Source: Nocardia sp. NBC_00416 (GTDB lineage: Bacteria > Actinomycetota > Actinomycetes > Mycobacteriales > Mycobacteriaceae). Taken from it: a DNA stretch of 64,000 nt. The notes beneath the pieces were generated by a model. It was not told where the DNA came from. It made no database searches and saw only the letters and a list, made by a program, of their open reading frames with translations. The position numbers and the translations under genes were made by a program. The stretch lies in contig NZ_CP107932.1 of assembly GCF_036032445.1 (NCBI RefSeq), positions 2,358,501 to 2,422,500 of the forward strand, written 5' to 3'. How positions within the stretch are numbered: position 1 is the first letter of the stretch; every line of letters starts with the position of its first letter. Below are positions 1 to 8,780 of this stretch, piece by piece.

Positions 1-26
1 GCCGGGAATGGCCGATCGCGGCACGG

Positions 27-413
27 GTGGAGGGGAACACCGCCACCTTCACCCCGAGTGTGGATCCGGCCGACGCACGTCCCGCCGCCATGTTGTCACC
101 GGTCGATATCGATGACATCGGCGGCGTCGACCCCGCTGCCGCACTCAGCACCGCGGCCACTCAGTTCGGTCTGGCGACCGCCGTGGGCACGCTGATCGGC
201 TCACTGGTGGGCGGCGCCCTCGGTTGCGTAGCGGGCGCGGTCATCGGTGCGCCGCTGGTGGTTCCGACGTTCTTCGCCGGACCGATCGGGCTCTGCGTCG
301 CCGGTGCGGCGACAGGTGTCACGCTGGGCGCCGCGGCGGGCATGATCGTGATCGGTATTCCGGTCGGAATCGCCAGCGCGATTCAATTCCACAATTCGGT
401 GAACGGTCCCTAG
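27..413 (+). CDS. Small Gly/Ala-rich membrane protein, possibly 5'-truncated by the window edge
   Basis: The frame encodes up to 128 residues from a GTG at 27, but it stays open to base 1, so the true start may lie outside the window. The first 45 residues are polar and acidic. From about residue 50 the protein is a nearly continuous Gly/Ala/Val-rich hydrophobic stretch that could form two or three membrane segments with glycine-zipper spacing. Similar proteins occur as unnamed small membrane proteins in Nocardia and Rhodococcus. No catalytic motif is visible and the function is unknown. A hairpin follows 13 bases after the stop. Confidence 0.6.
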   Translation: MEGNTATFTPSVDPADARPAAMLSPVDIDDIGGVDPAAALSTAATQFGLATAVGTLIGSLVGGALGCVAGAVIGAPLVVPTFFAGPIGLCVAGAATGVTLGAAAGMIVIGIPVGIASAIQFHNSVNGP

Positions 414-425
414 TCCGTGCGTTCA

Positions 426-468
426 CGGGTATCTCGGCGGGGCCCGTTCCGGCTCGCCGAGATACCCG
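426..468. terminator. Strong stem-loop between convergent genes
   Basis: A perfect 14-bp stem (426-439 pairing with 455-468) closes a 15-base loop. It sits just after the stop of the small membrane protein and before the end of the convergent ABC permease. There is no T-run, as is usual for actinobacterial hairpin terminators. It may act in both directions. The rest of 414-618 shows no gene. Confidence 0.65.
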
Positions 469-618
469 AGCCCCCGTCATCCACAGCGGGGCCACCGCGC
501 GCAGAATCGAGGCGCGAAACCGCTCGGCGTGTTCGGGAAACCAGCACGGTCGGCGCCCAGCCGCGTCCGGCCCGCACGAGCCCGCGGCGGCCGAGTCCGC
601 GGGGCATCGTCGTATCGG

Positions 619-1410
619 TCAGGAGCGCAGATCGCGCCGGCTGAAACGCAGGAGCCCGGCCGCCACGCAGACCGCGGTGGCTACCACCAGGACCCCGGCG
701 TCGGCCCATTGCATACCGTGGCGCAGTGGTTCACCGCCGATGTAGTAGTGGAACGGTGAAAGGTATTCGAGCCATTCGGCGCCGATCACGCCGGCGAGAT
801 TGCCCGCGATGTAGGTGAGCACCCCGATGCCGGCCGCGATCCCCAGAACCGGGCCGCGTGTGCCGAGCGCGGCGCTCGATCCGATCGCCACAGCACCGAA
901 GGCGATGCCGAGCAGCGCCAGATGTACAGATTGCGCGGCGAATTCGGCAATTCCGATGGCCTCGAGATCGGCCACGGATCGGACCAGCACCATCCCGAGG
1001 AAAACCAGTACGACGATTGCGGCGACGCCGGTGACCAGTCCGGCGAAACGCTGAACCACGAGCCGGACGCGGCCCACGGGATGTGCCAACAACAGATCCA
1101 GGTACCCCGACTCCTCGTCTCCCGCGACGGCGCGGGCGCCGAAGGTGATCCCGAAGGCCGTCACCAGCAACGGCAACAGCAACCCGAACACCGTAGAGCC
1201 CAGATATCCCGCAGCCGAGCCCATATCCTGCATCCGCAGAGCCTCACGGATCGGTTCAGGGTAGTTCTGGACGGATTCGGCCAGGCCGCCCGCGGAGACC
1301 TGTGGATAGAACGCGGCGTACATCACTCCCACCACCGCGGTGCCGATCGACCACGCGAGCAGAGCCCGGCGGTTGTCGAGCAGGGTCTGGGTGTAGATAT
1401 CAGGCAGCAT
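619..1410 (-). CDS. ABC-2 type transporter permease
   Basis: This 263-residue integral membrane protein has six predicted hydrophobic segments (near 16-36, 70-95, 123-146, 165-190, 195-215 and 233-253), the usual ABC-2 exporter layout. It lacks a binding-protein-dependent EAA loop, which fits an exporter. Its start overlaps the end of the upstream ATPase gene by 11 bases, so the two are probably translationally coupled and form one pump. The substrate cannot be told from sequence. Drug, lipid or peptide export is typical for two-gene systems next to a MarR regulator. Confidence 0.85.
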   Translation of the reverse strand: MLPDIYTQTLLDNRRALLAWSIGTAVVGVMYAAFYPQVSAGGLAESVQNYPEPIREALRMQDMGSAAGYLGSTVFGLLLPLLVTAFGITFGARAVAGDEESGYLDLLLAHPVGRVRLVVQRFAGLVTGVAAIVVLVFLGMVLVRSVADLEAIGIAEFAAQSVHLALLGIAFGAVAIGSSAALGTRGPVLGIAAGIGVLTYIAGNLAGVIGAEWLEYLSPFHYYIGGEPLRHGMQWADAGVLVVATAVCVAAGLLRFSRRDLRS

Positions 1411-2299
1411 CGGCTTCTCCGGTGTAGTAGCGGTGGAACAGGTCCTCGAGTGCGGGTTCGGAGATCAGCAGGCCGGTGACGTGGCGCGCGGCCAGCGCAC
1501 GCAGCAGCGCGTCCGGGCTGCCGGTCACCTGGCAGCGCAGCGTGGCACCCTCGACCCGGACTTCGGCCACCCCGGCCAGAGCGGTGAATTCAGCCGCGCC
1601 GACCGGCTGGGCAAAGGTGACCTCGACATCACGAACAGCGTCGGCCCGCAGGCCCGCGACGGTATCGAGCGCGACGAGACGGCCCTCGCGGATGATGGCG
1701 ACCCGGTCGGCGACCGCTTCGACTTCGCTCATGATGTGACTGGACATGAAGACCGTCTGCCCGCCTGCCGTGGCCTCGGAGACCAGGTCCAGAAAGATCT
1801 GCTGCGCCAGCGGATCCAGCCCGGAGGTGGGTTCGTCGAGGATCAGCAGCTCGGGTTCGTGCATGAATGCCTGCACCAGGCCGACCTTCTGCCGGTTGCC
1901 CTTCGACAATGCCGAGATCCGCTTGTCCTGGTCCAGCTCCAGTCGCTCGCACAGCGCATCGATCCGATCCGCGCCCGCGCCGCCGCGCAGCGCCGCCAGG
2001 AAGCGCAGTGCCGCACCGACGCGCTGACGACCGGGAGCGACGAAATCACCGGCGAGATAACCGATCCGCGCATGCACCTCGACCGCATCGGCCCGCGGGT
2101 CCAGGCCGAGCACCCGGGCCGTGCCGCTGGTGGGCCGGATCAGGTCCAGTAGCAACCGGATGGTCGTGGACTTCCCGGCGCCGTTGGGGCCCAGGTACCC
2201 GAAGACCTCGCCCTGTTCTACCGATAACGAGAGGTCGACCAGGCCCCGCGCCGGACCGTAGGTCTTCGTGAGCCCGTTCAGCTCAATCGCTTTCACCAT
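1400..2299 (-). CDS. ABC-2 transporter ATP-binding protein
   Basis: The 299-residue ATPase has a Walker A motif (GPNGAGKST, 37-45), a variant signature (LSKGNRQK, 131-138), Walker B with its glutamate (LLILDEP, 151-157) and a conserved H-loop (SSH) further on. The C-terminal 80 residues form the usual accessory domain of drug-exporter-type ATPases. It energises the permease encoded immediately downstream, with which it overlaps. The start codon lies inside a perfect inverted repeat (see 2291-2308) and no clear Shine-Dalgarno precedes it, so expression may be leaderless or controlled at this site. Confidence 0.9.
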   Translation of the reverse strand: MVKAIELNGLTKTYGPARGLVDLSLSVEQGEVFGYLGPNGAGKSTTIRLLLDLIRPTSGTARVLGLDPRADAVEVHARIGYLAGDFVAPGRQRVGAALRFLAALRGGAGADRIDALCERLELDQDKRISALSKGNRQKVGLVQAFMHEPELLILDEPTSGLDPLAQQIFLDLVSEATAGGQTVFMSSHIMSEVEAVADRVAIIREGRLVALDTVAGLRADAVRDVEVTFAQPVGAAEFTALAGVAEVRVEGATLRCQVTGSPDALLRALAARHVTGLLISEPALEDLFHRYYTGEADAA

Positions 2300-2343
2300 G
2301 AGGTGAAAGTATCGAGTTTTCAGAGATTTGTAAATGTTCAGAG
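2291..2343. promoter_or_regulatory. Inverted repeat over the ATPase start codon plus direct repeats
   Basis: Arms TTTCACC (2291-2297) and GGTGAAA (2302-2308) are perfectly complementary around four bases and enclose the ATPase start codon (2297-2299, minus strand). Beside it the heptamer TTCAGAG occurs twice (2319-2325 and 2337-2343), 18 bases apart, in an AT-rich stretch. These lie in the 71-base gap between the divergent ABC operon and the MarR gene, so they are candidate operator or start-codon-hairpin elements. The assignment to the MarR protein is inference. Confidence 0.5.
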
Positions 2344-2370
2344 TATTCGCAGGCCTGATACCTTCGGGGC

Positions 2371-2844
2371 ATGGGAACCGACCAGCGATTGCGAGACGCC
2401 GCGGAGAAACTGGCCCTGACGTTATCGGCGGGCGGCGGCATGCAGCGCTCGACCGCCAGGGTGCTGACCGCGCTGCTCTACACCGAGCAGAACACCATGA
2501 CAGCCGCTGACCTCTGCACGGAACTGTCGATCAGCTCCGGCGCGGTATCCACGGCGATCAAACACCTCATGCCGGTGGGACTCGTCGAACGGGTGCCGGC
2601 ACCCGGCAGCCGGCGCGACCACTACCGGTTCCGCGCCGGGGCATGGGCGGCGCTGATGTCCCAGCAGAACACGATGCTGGTCACCATGCGCGACTCCGCG
2701 CAGGAGGGCCTCGCCGCCACCGGCCCGGATACGATCACGGCCCGGCGCATGCACGAGATGCAGGACTTCTACACCTTCATGCTCAGCGAACTCGCTCCCC
2801 TGATCGCCCGGTGGCGCGAGCAGTACGCGGCCGAGCACCCCTGA
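2371..2844 (+). CDS. MarR/GbsR-type winged-helix regulator
   Basis: The 157-residue protein has a winged helix at about residues 20-95. The likely recognition helix is near residues 50-65 (ISSGAVSTAIKHL), followed by a wing containing PGSRRDHYRF, then an alpha-helical C-terminal dimer region. This matches the GbsR-like branch of the MarR family. It is divergent from the ABC exporter across 71 bases, so it most likely controls that operon and itself. No ligand-binding residues can be assigned. Confidence 0.85.
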   Translation: MGTDQRLRDAAEKLALTLSAGGGMQRSTARVLTALLYTEQNTMTAADLCTELSISSGAVSTAIKHLMPVGLVERVPAPGSRRDHYRFRAGAWAALMSQQNTMLVTMRDSAQEGLAATGPDTITARRMHEMQDFYTFMLSELAPLIARWREQYAAEHP

Positions 2845-2905
2845 CCTCACCGCGCCCGGGCGATCACCCGCCCCGGCCATACGGTGCGAACACGGAGATG
2901 ACACG

Positions 2906-2932
2906 CCGGCGCACCACGTGTAGGTGCGCCGG
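2906..2932. terminator. Stem-loop between convergent MarR and RDD genes
   Basis: Perfect 10-base arms CCGGCGCACC (2906-2915) and GGTGCGCCGG (2923-2932) enclose a 7-base loop. The hairpin lies between the ends of two convergent genes and probably ends transcription from both sides. Confidence 0.65.
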
Positions 2933-2943
2933 AGCGAGCGCCG

Positions 2944-3414
2944 TCAGTCCTCGACCACCTGGGTCCCCTCGGCCAACCGGTCGTGCCAGCCCTGTTTCGT
3001 CGAACTCGAACCGATGGTCACCGCGATCCAGAGAGCCGCGAAGAACCAGAGGACCCCGCCGACACAGGGCACGAGGTTGAGCAGCATGTACGCGTTGCGC
3101 AGGGCCGATTCCTTGATACTCGGTTTCGACGCCCCGCCGGATCCGTTGACGTGCAGGCCCAGCAGCTTCTTCCCGGGGGTCGATCCGGATACCACCTCGA
3201 AGACCACGAAGTACAGGAAGGCGAAACCCGCACCGGGCAGAATCGACACCCATCCGGGAGTATGGGCCGACTTGTTCAGCAACCAGAAGAAGATCGCCCC
3301 GACGATCGCGGCGATGATCCAATCGGCGAATCGTGCGGCGGCACGCTTGCCCAATCCGCCCGGGGTCACTCCCGTGGCCGCTCCGGAACGGGGATCGAAA
3401 CCACCTGTGCTCAC
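2944..3414 (-). CDS. RDD family membrane protein
   Basis: This 156-residue protein has the RDD-domain layout. A first arginine is near residue 28 (KRAAARFADWII), where the aspartate follows in the first membrane segment. Two further hydrophobic segments lie at about 58-75 and 108-135, and a closing motif near the C-terminus (GWHDRLAEGT) carries the final conserved aspartate. SGSTPGKKLLGL between the segments is also typical. RDD proteins are small membrane proteins, some proposed to act in ion or solute transport. The gene is monocistronic by spacing and its role is unknown. Confidence 0.85.
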   Translation of the reverse strand: MSTGGFDPRSGAATGVTPGGLGKRAAARFADWIIAAIVGAIFFWLLNKSAHTPGWVSILPGAGFAFLYFVVFEVVSGSTPGKKLLGLHVNGSGGASKPSIKESALRNAYMLLNLVPCVGGVLWFFAALWIAVTIGSSSTKQGWHDRLAEGTQVVED

Positions 3415-3547
3415 CGTGTCCTCCTGATTTCAGCGCGGCCCACCGTCCCGGTGGGGCACGGCATCTGCTGCATGGTTGGTTTCCACGATCTCATATCGCA
3501 CCGAGTCGATCGGCGCGGTGCGCTCTCCCCTGGTAGCCGTAGCCGAT

Positions 3548-4618
3548 TCAGGTGACCCGCACGGAAGTTCGGGCCGCCGCGCCCGGGTGCCGGGTCACGC
3601 ACCCGCAGGACTCACCCGTATCGAGGACGACCTCCATCCGCGCGAGATCCTCCATCGCGGTGCCGCCTTTCGGTGTGTCGAGCAGACACCCGAGCGCGGT
3701 CCGGGTGATGGCGTCGATCGGTTGCCGTGCCGAGGCGAGAGTGATCTGCCCGAAATTGTCGGCGGTATCGGCGTCGAAACCGACGAGGCGGATATCGCCG
3801 GGTATGTTCAGCCCGGCGTCGGTGATCGCGCGCAGGGTGGCCGCGGCTTGACCGCTGGTGCCGATCACCATCCCGTGCGGCGGTTCGCCGCGGTCCCGCA
3901 GATACGCGCTGACCGCCGCGTAGGCTCCGGGAGCGGTCAGATCGGTGCGGATAGCGTCGCCACGGCCACCCGCGACCGAGCGGAATCCCTCGAATCGCTG
4001 CGCGACGGTCTCCCGGTCCCCGTGTTTCACATCTTTCTCGGTGAAACCCCCTACGAATACCAGGTTCTCGCAACCATGGGATTCGACGAGATGACCGGCG
4101 GCGAGGCGACCGGCTCCATGGTGGTCACCGCCGACGATCGGCGAATCGAGCAGGCCCCGGCTGTTGTGCACCCAGACGACGGGTATCCGGGCCCTGGCGC
4201 AGATTCCGCCGGTTCCGGACGCGTCCACCGCACCGACCACTATCAGCCCGTCGATGCCGACATCGGTGAAAGCGGTGGCGAACTCCAGTTCCCGTTCGGG
4301 ATCGAATCCGGTGTTACCGATCATTGTGAGGTGATCGCGCGCCCTCGCCTCGATCTCGACCCGGCCGGCGAACGCGCCGAACAACGGCATGGTCATATCC
4401 GGAACGAGGAGGCCGATCTGCCGCCACCGCCGAGGTCTGCGCAGGGCTCGGGCATTGCGATCGGGCCGATAGTCGAGTTCGTCCGCCGCCGCGACGACCT
4501 TGGCCCGCAGCCGTTCCGAAACCGGGCGCGGCCCGTCGTTCATCACATAACTGACCACGGCCGTCGAGGTCCCGGCGCGCTTGGCGACATCGGTGAGAGT
4601 GGGGCGTTTGACGTTCAC
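3548..4618 (-). CDS. LacI family transcriptional regulator
   Basis: The 356-residue protein starts with a LacI helix-turn-helix (LTDVAKRAGTSTAVVSYVM, residues 8-26) and a hinge helix reading RPDRNARALRR. About 270 residues of periplasmic-binding-protein-like effector domain follow. The gene is divergent from the arylsulfotransferase-family gene and its importer operon across 158 bases containing a CpG-centred dyad. It may therefore regulate the 4.8-8.8 kb genes in response to their substrate. That regulatory link is inference from position only. Confidence 0.9.
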   Translation of the reverse strand: MNVKRPTLTDVAKRAGTSTAVVSYVMNDGPRPVSERLRAKVVAAADELDYRPDRNARALRRPRRWRQIGLLVPDMTMPLFGAFAGRVEIEARARDHLTMIGNTGFDPERELEFATAFTDVGIDGLIVVGAVDASGTGGICARARIPVVWVHNSRGLLDSPIVGGDHHGAGRLAAGHLVESHGCENLVFVGGFTEKDVKHGDRETVAQRFEGFRSVAGGRGDAIRTDLTAPGAYAAVSAYLRDRGEPPHGMVIGTSGQAAATLRAITDAGLNIPGDIRLVGFDADTADNFGQITLASARQPIDAITRTALGCLLDTPKGGTAMEDLARMEVVLDTGESCGCVTRHPGAAARTSVRVT

Positions 4619-4710
4619 GATCGGTCCAGTCTGGTCGGCGGCATCCGCGGGCCGAGGGGGTTTCGTTCATCCGGATTCTTACACTATGCCGTCCGCGACA
4701 CGTCGCTACG

Positions 4711-4722
4711 CTAAACGATTAG
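4711..4722. promoter_or_regulatory. Candidate LacI-type operator
   Basis: CTAAACGATTAG is a near-palindrome (10 of 12 positions) centred on CG, the usual core of LacI-family operators. It lies in the divergent region between the LacI gene and the arylsulfotransferase-family gene. A looser GTTAC/GTAAC pair (4727-4731 and 4749-4753) lies just downstream. Confidence 0.4.
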
Positions 4723-4776
4723 AACAGTTACCAGCACGACAAACAGACGTAACAAGCGACAGGTGAAGTAGGGAAC

Positions 4777-6096
4777 ATGGCATACACACGACTCACCGGG
4801 GTCACCCACTGCGATCCCGAGAACGCCTACGACAGTTACGTTCTCTTCACCGGCGCCGACGGAATCACCCGGCTCATCGACCTCAACGGCACGGTGGTGC
4901 ACGAGTGGCCGTTCGCGGGTGTGCCGCCGCGTGTTCTCGATCCCTCGCTCAACGGCGGACGGATCGGCGATATCGGGGTCCAGTTGTCCGACAGCGGCGA
5001 TGCCCGCGGCGGGATCTACGCCAACGGGACAGTGGGGCAGCTCAGCTGGTCGGGCGAGCACATCTGGGAATGGGGGCGCCAGGCGCCCGGCGGCGCGGCC
5101 CGCCAGAACCACGACTGGGAACTACTGCCGAACGGCCACCGACTGCTCCTGGTCACCGTGCCACGAGTGGTCCCCGACCTGGGTGCGGCGACCGTGGGCG
5201 ACCAGGGCCTGTTCGAGGTGGACGAACGCGGCGAGATCGTTTGGCAATGGCTGGCCGGCGACCACCTGGGCGAGCTGGGGTTCTCCGCGAGCGGATGGCA
5301 GGCCCTGCGCGAGACGGCGACCCGGGATCCCGAGGATCCGTGGGGCTATCTCGAGATGAACAGCGCCAAGTCGCTGGGCCCGAACCGGTGGCACGACCAG
5401 GATCCGGGCGGCGTATTCCATCCCGACAACATCCTGGTCAGCTTCCGCAAGGCCAATATCGTCGCCTTGATCGACAAGACCTCAGGGGCCGTCGTATGGA
5501 AACTCGGACCCTACTTCGAGGCGCTGTCCGGCGCCCAGCATCAGCGGATCAATGCCCACAAGGTGCCGCGCGCGCTGGATCAGATCTCCGGCCAGCACAA
5601 TCCGCACATGATCGCCGCGAACCTGCCCGGCGCGGGCAATATCCTGGTTTTCGACAATCAGGGCGGGGCGGGTTATCCACCGGCCGCGCTGGGGATCTAC
5701 GCCGGCTCGCGGATCCTGGAGATCGACCCGGCGACCGAGCAGATCGTCTGGCAGTACACCGCCGAGGACTCCGGCCGGCCGTCGTGGACGTTCTTCAGTT
5801 CCTTCGTGAGCAACGCACAGCGGCTCCCCAACGGCAACACCCTGATCACCGAGGGTATGCAGGGACGGCTGTTCCAGGTGACCGCGGCCGGAGAGGTGGT
5901 CTGGGAGTACCACAGTCCGTACGAGGGTTACGGCGTCGCGGGCGAGCCCGAAGTGCGCGAACCCCGGGTTCCCGGAGTCGACCGGCTCACCCGCACACCC
6001 CTGGTCTATCGCGCGCAGTCGGTCCCCTTCGACTGGGTACCGGACGGCATCCCACGCGTGGCGGTGCACGCCGTCGACGCACAGTCGAGCCGGTAA
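4777..6096 (+). CDS. Arylsulfotransferase (ASST) family protein
   Basis: The 439-residue protein has recurring blades of the type IVWQW, AVVWKLG, QIVWQY and EVVWEYH, each following a D/E-rich turn, plus motifs such as QNHDWELLPNGH and RLPNGNTLITEG. These are typical of the beta-propeller arylsulfotransferase family, which moves sulfate from aryl sulfates to phenols. No signal peptide is visible, so it is probably cytoplasmic, unlike the periplasmic E. coli enzyme. Fifty-five bases downstream an alkanesulfonate/taurine-type importer begins. The pairing suggests aryl or alkyl sulfur ester use, but the true substrate is unknown and a non-enzymatic propeller cannot be excluded. Confidence 0.75.
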   Translation: MAYTRLTGVTHCDPENAYDSYVLFTGADGITRLIDLNGTVVHEWPFAGVPPRVLDPSLNGGRIGDIGVQLSDSGDARGGIYANGTVGQLSWSGEHIWEWGRQAPGGAARQNHDWELLPNGHRLLLVTVPRVVPDLGAATVGDQGLFEVDERGEIVWQWLAGDHLGELGFSASGWQALRETATRDPEDPWGYLEMNSAKSLGPNRWHDQDPGGVFHPDNILVSFRKANIVALIDKTSGAVVWKLGPYFEALSGAQHQRINAHKVPRALDQISGQHNPHMIAANLPGAGNILVFDNQGGAGYPPAALGIYAGSRILEIDPATEQIVWQYTAEDSGRPSWTFFSSFVSNAQRLPNGNTLITEGMQGRLFQVTAAGEVVWEYHSPYEGYGVAGEPEVREPRVPGVDRLTRTPLVYRAQSVPFDWVPDGIPRVAVHAVDAQSSR

Positions 6097-6151
6097 GGGC
6101 GCTGCCCATCCGGGGACGCCGTACCCCGAAGACCCAGGAAGGTTCGACGAC

Positions 6152-7009
6152 GTGACAACCAGCGTACGAACAACGACCGCCGGAACTCCCGGCCTCCCGG
6201 AAACTCCGGCTCGGCGCGCCGGGCTCCGGAAGCGCCCGCTGCCGTGGATCGCGCATTTCCGGTCGCTCGGATGGACGATCGGCGGACTGGCGCTGGCCGC
6301 GCTCGCCTGGTCGCTGGTCGTGGCCACCGGGCAATTCCCACGTGAGCTGTTTCCCAGCGTGCCCGAGATCTTCCGGGCCGGGCACACGCTGTGGACGGAC
6401 GGACTCCTGGCAGCGGATATTCTCGCGAGCCTGCGACGCGCCGTCGCGGGCTTCGCCCTCGGCACGCTCGCCGGGGTCGGGGCAGCGGTCGTCACCGCGA
6501 GCACCACCCTGGGACGCAACCTGCTGCAGCCGGTCCTGCGACTGCTGTCGCCGATCCCGACCATCGGCCTGGTCCCGCTGGCCATCCTCTGGTTCGGGCT
6601 GGGCGAGAGCAGCAAGACACTGGTGATCGCACTCGGTGTATTCGTACCGGTGTGGATCAACAGCCATGCGGGACTGGCGAGTACGCCCAGGGACTATCTC
6701 CAGGCCGCACGCTGCCTGGGGGCCGGCCGGATGCAGACGCTGACCCGGATCGTCCTGCCGGAGGCCGCCCCCGATATAGCCTCCGGTCTGCGGGTGGGCG
6801 CCGCCATGGCGTTCGTGCTGATCGTGGTCGCCGAGATGACCGGCACGACAGCCGGTATCGGCTACCGCATCTACCAGGCGCAACTCTTCTCACAAGCCGA
6901 TCGGCTCATCGCCTGCCTGATCCTCCTGGGAGTCATCGGGGCCCTGTGCGACCTGGCGATCGCATCTATCACGGCGCCGGCGACTCGCTGGGCCCGCAAG
7001 GAGCACTGA
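6152..7009 (+). CDS. SsuC/TauC-like ABC transporter permease
   Basis: The 285-residue membrane protein starts at a GTG preceded by AGGAAGG. It has about six membrane segments and a BPD_transp_1 EAA-type loop (EAAPDIASGLRVG, near residue 205) that contacts the ATPase. It belongs to the permease branch serving aliphatic sulfonates, taurine, nitrate and riboflavin precursors. The gene is first in a tight permease-ATPase-binding-protein set. Next to an arylsulfotransferase homologue, sulfonate or sulfate ester uptake is the best guess. Confidence 0.85.
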   Translation: MTTSVRTTTAGTPGLPETPARRAGLRKRPLPWIAHFRSLGWTIGGLALAALAWSLVVATGQFPRELFPSVPEIFRAGHTLWTDGLLAADILASLRRAVAGFALGTLAGVGAAVVTASTTLGRNLLQPVLRLLSPIPTIGLVPLAILWFGLGESSKTLVIALGVFVPVWINSHAGLASTPRDYLQAARCLGAGRMQTLTRIVLPEAAPDIASGLRVGAAMAFVLIVVAEMTGTTAGIGYRIYQAQLFSQADRLIACLILLGVIGALCDLAIASITAPATRWARKEH

Positions 7010-7010
7010 G

Positions 7011-7802
7011 ATGGCGATCGACACGCATGACCTCGTGGTCCACTTCCCCGGTCAGCGGGCGCCCACGCTGGACCGGATCACCATTTCCTTCCCGGACGGT
7101 TCCTTCACCGCACTCGTCGGCGCCTCCGGCAGCGGAAAGTCGACCCTGCTGCACTGCCTGGCCGGGCTGATCACACCGACCGCGGGCACGGTCACCGACG
7201 AGGGGCAACCTGTCGTCGCACCCGATCCGCGCCGCGGGATGGCATTCCAGCGCGACGTCCTGTTCCCGTGGATGAGCGTGGCCGACAATATCGATTTCGC
7301 CTTGCGCGCCCGGGGCGTTCCGGTCCGGCAGCGCCGCGGCCGGATCGCCGAACTGCTCGAACTCGTCGAACTCGCCGCGGATGTGGGGCGCCGTCGCCCC
7401 GACGAGCTCTCCGGCGGTATGCGCCAGCGGGTGAGCATCGCGCGGGTGCTGGCCGGGGAACCCACCGTGATGCTGATGGACGAGCCGTTCGCCGCGCTCG
7501 ACGCACTGACCCGCCTGAAGATGCAGGACCTACTGATCGACCTGTGGACACGGCTGCACCGGACGATCATTTTCGTCACCCACGATATCGACGAGGCGAT
7601 CCGGCTCGCCGACACCGTGGGCGTGCTGCGGGACGGCCGGATCGTCGATCGCATCACCAACCCCCTCGATCGACCGCGGCCCGCGGACACGCTCGCGGAC
7701 CAGCCGGGCTACAGCGAGATCCGCAAATCCCTGCACCACGAACTCGGCATCGAGCACGCGGTTCGTCGACCCACCCCTGAGCAGAAAGTCGCACCATTGT
7801 GA
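7011..7802 (+). CDS. SsuB/TauB-like ABC transporter ATP-binding protein
   Basis: The 263-residue ATPase shows Walker A (GASGSGKST, 37-45), a Q-loop (AFQRD), signature LSGGMRQRVSIARVL, Walker B with MDEPFAALD, and the THDIDEA switch that marks the nitrate/sulfonate/taurine importer ATPases. It begins one base after the permease stop and overlaps the binding-protein gene by four bases (GTGA), so the three genes are co-translated. The last 30 residues are a basic, non-conserved tail. Confidence 0.9.
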   Translation: MAIDTHDLVVHFPGQRAPTLDRITISFPDGSFTALVGASGSGKSTLLHCLAGLITPTAGTVTDEGQPVVAPDPRRGMAFQRDVLFPWMSVADNIDFALRARGVPVRQRRGRIAELLELVELAADVGRRRPDELSGGMRQRVSIARVLAGEPTVMLMDEPFAALDALTRLKMQDLLIDLWTRLHRTIIFVTHDIDEAIRLADTVGVLRDGRIVDRITNPLDRPRPADTLADQPGYSEIRKSLHHELGIEHAVRRPTPEQKVAPL

Positions 7803-8761
7803 AGAACTCCGTCAAGCGGCTGCTGGCCGCCTCGCTCGCGGCTGTCGCGGTATCGATATCGGTCGTCGCGTGCGGCGGCGCCGACAGCGACCCCGACACT
7901 CTCACGGTCGGTTTCGTCGTCGACCCGTCCTGGGCGCAGATCCCCGTCGCGAAGAAGGGAGGCTACTTCGACGCACACGGTGTGAAGGTCGAGGTCGTGA
8001 ACTTCCCGTCCGGGATCGAGGCCCTCCAGGCGGTCGCGGCCGGCCAGGTCGACGTCGCCACCGCGGCCGACGTACCCACCTCGGCGGTACTGACCCGATC
8101 CCCTGCGCTGCGCGTGGTGGGCGACGGATCACGCTGGGAAGGGTCCCGGATCGTGGCCCGGCGCAGCGCCGGCATCAACGACATCGGCGACCTCGCCGGC
8201 AAGTCGATCGGTACCCCCCTCGGTACGAGTGCCGCCTACTTCGCCTCCGACGCACTGTCGCGGCAGGCGATATCGGCGAACCTCGTCCAGGTCTCGCCGT
8301 CCGCGACCGTCACCGCCGCGACGCAGCACAATGTCGACGCCGTATCGATCTTCCAGCCCTACCAGGCGCAGGTGATAAAGGCTCTCGGATCCGACGCGGT
8401 GGAACTCACCGGCGGAACCTACAACCAGCACAGCCTGTACCTGGCGACACCGGCCGCCGTCGAACAGAAGGGCGCCGCGCTGTCGTCGTTCTTCGCGGCG
8501 CTCGCACAGGCCGGAGAAGACCTGACCGCCCGATCCGAGACAGCGGTCGACGCCGTCGCCGAGGCCACCCAGCTCGACCCGGAGCTGTTGCGCAACGTGT
8601 TGCCCCAATTCGATTTCACGCTCCGGCTCCGGCCCGAGATCGCCACCGAGCTGACCGAGCTCGGCAACTGGGCGAAGACCCAGGGATCGATAGACGCGGC
8701 GACCGGCCTCCCGGACTACGCCACCTTCCTCGACGGCAAGTTCCTGCCCACGGCCGGATAG
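7799..8761 (+). CDS. SsuA/TauA-like substrate-binding lipoprotein
   Basis: The 320-residue protein opens with a lipoprotein signal peptide, basic then hydrophobic, ending in VVAC with the modified cysteine at 25. The mature part is a two-lobe NMT1/SsuA-type periplasmic binding protein. It has FVVDPSWAQIPVAKKGGYF near the start and a DVATAADVPT segment typical of sulfonate and nitrate binders. The cysteine anchor suggests it sits on the outer face of the membrane and feeds the SsuC-like channel. The ligand cannot be read from sequence. Confidence 0.85.
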   Translation: MKNSVKRLLAASLAAVAVSISVVACGGADSDPDTLTVGFVVDPSWAQIPVAKKGGYFDAHGVKVEVVNFPSGIEALQAVAAGQVDVATAADVPTSAVLTRSPALRVVGDGSRWEGSRIVARRSAGINDIGDLAGKSIGTPLGTSAAYFASDALSRQAISANLVQVSPSATVTAATQHNVDAVSIFQPYQAQVIKALGSDAVELTGGTYNQHSLYLATPAAVEQKGAALSSFFAALAQAGEDLTARSETAVDAVAEATQLDPELLRNVLPQFDFTLRLRPEIATELTELGNWAKTQGSIDAATGLPDYATFLDGKFLPTAG

Positions 8762-8780
8762 GAACAGCGGGTCCGCGCAG

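Noticed and set aside
3476..4714. A plus-strand open frame opposite the LacI gene
   Set aside because: The LacI domain motifs are complete on the minus strand and the opposite frame shows no recognisable domain.
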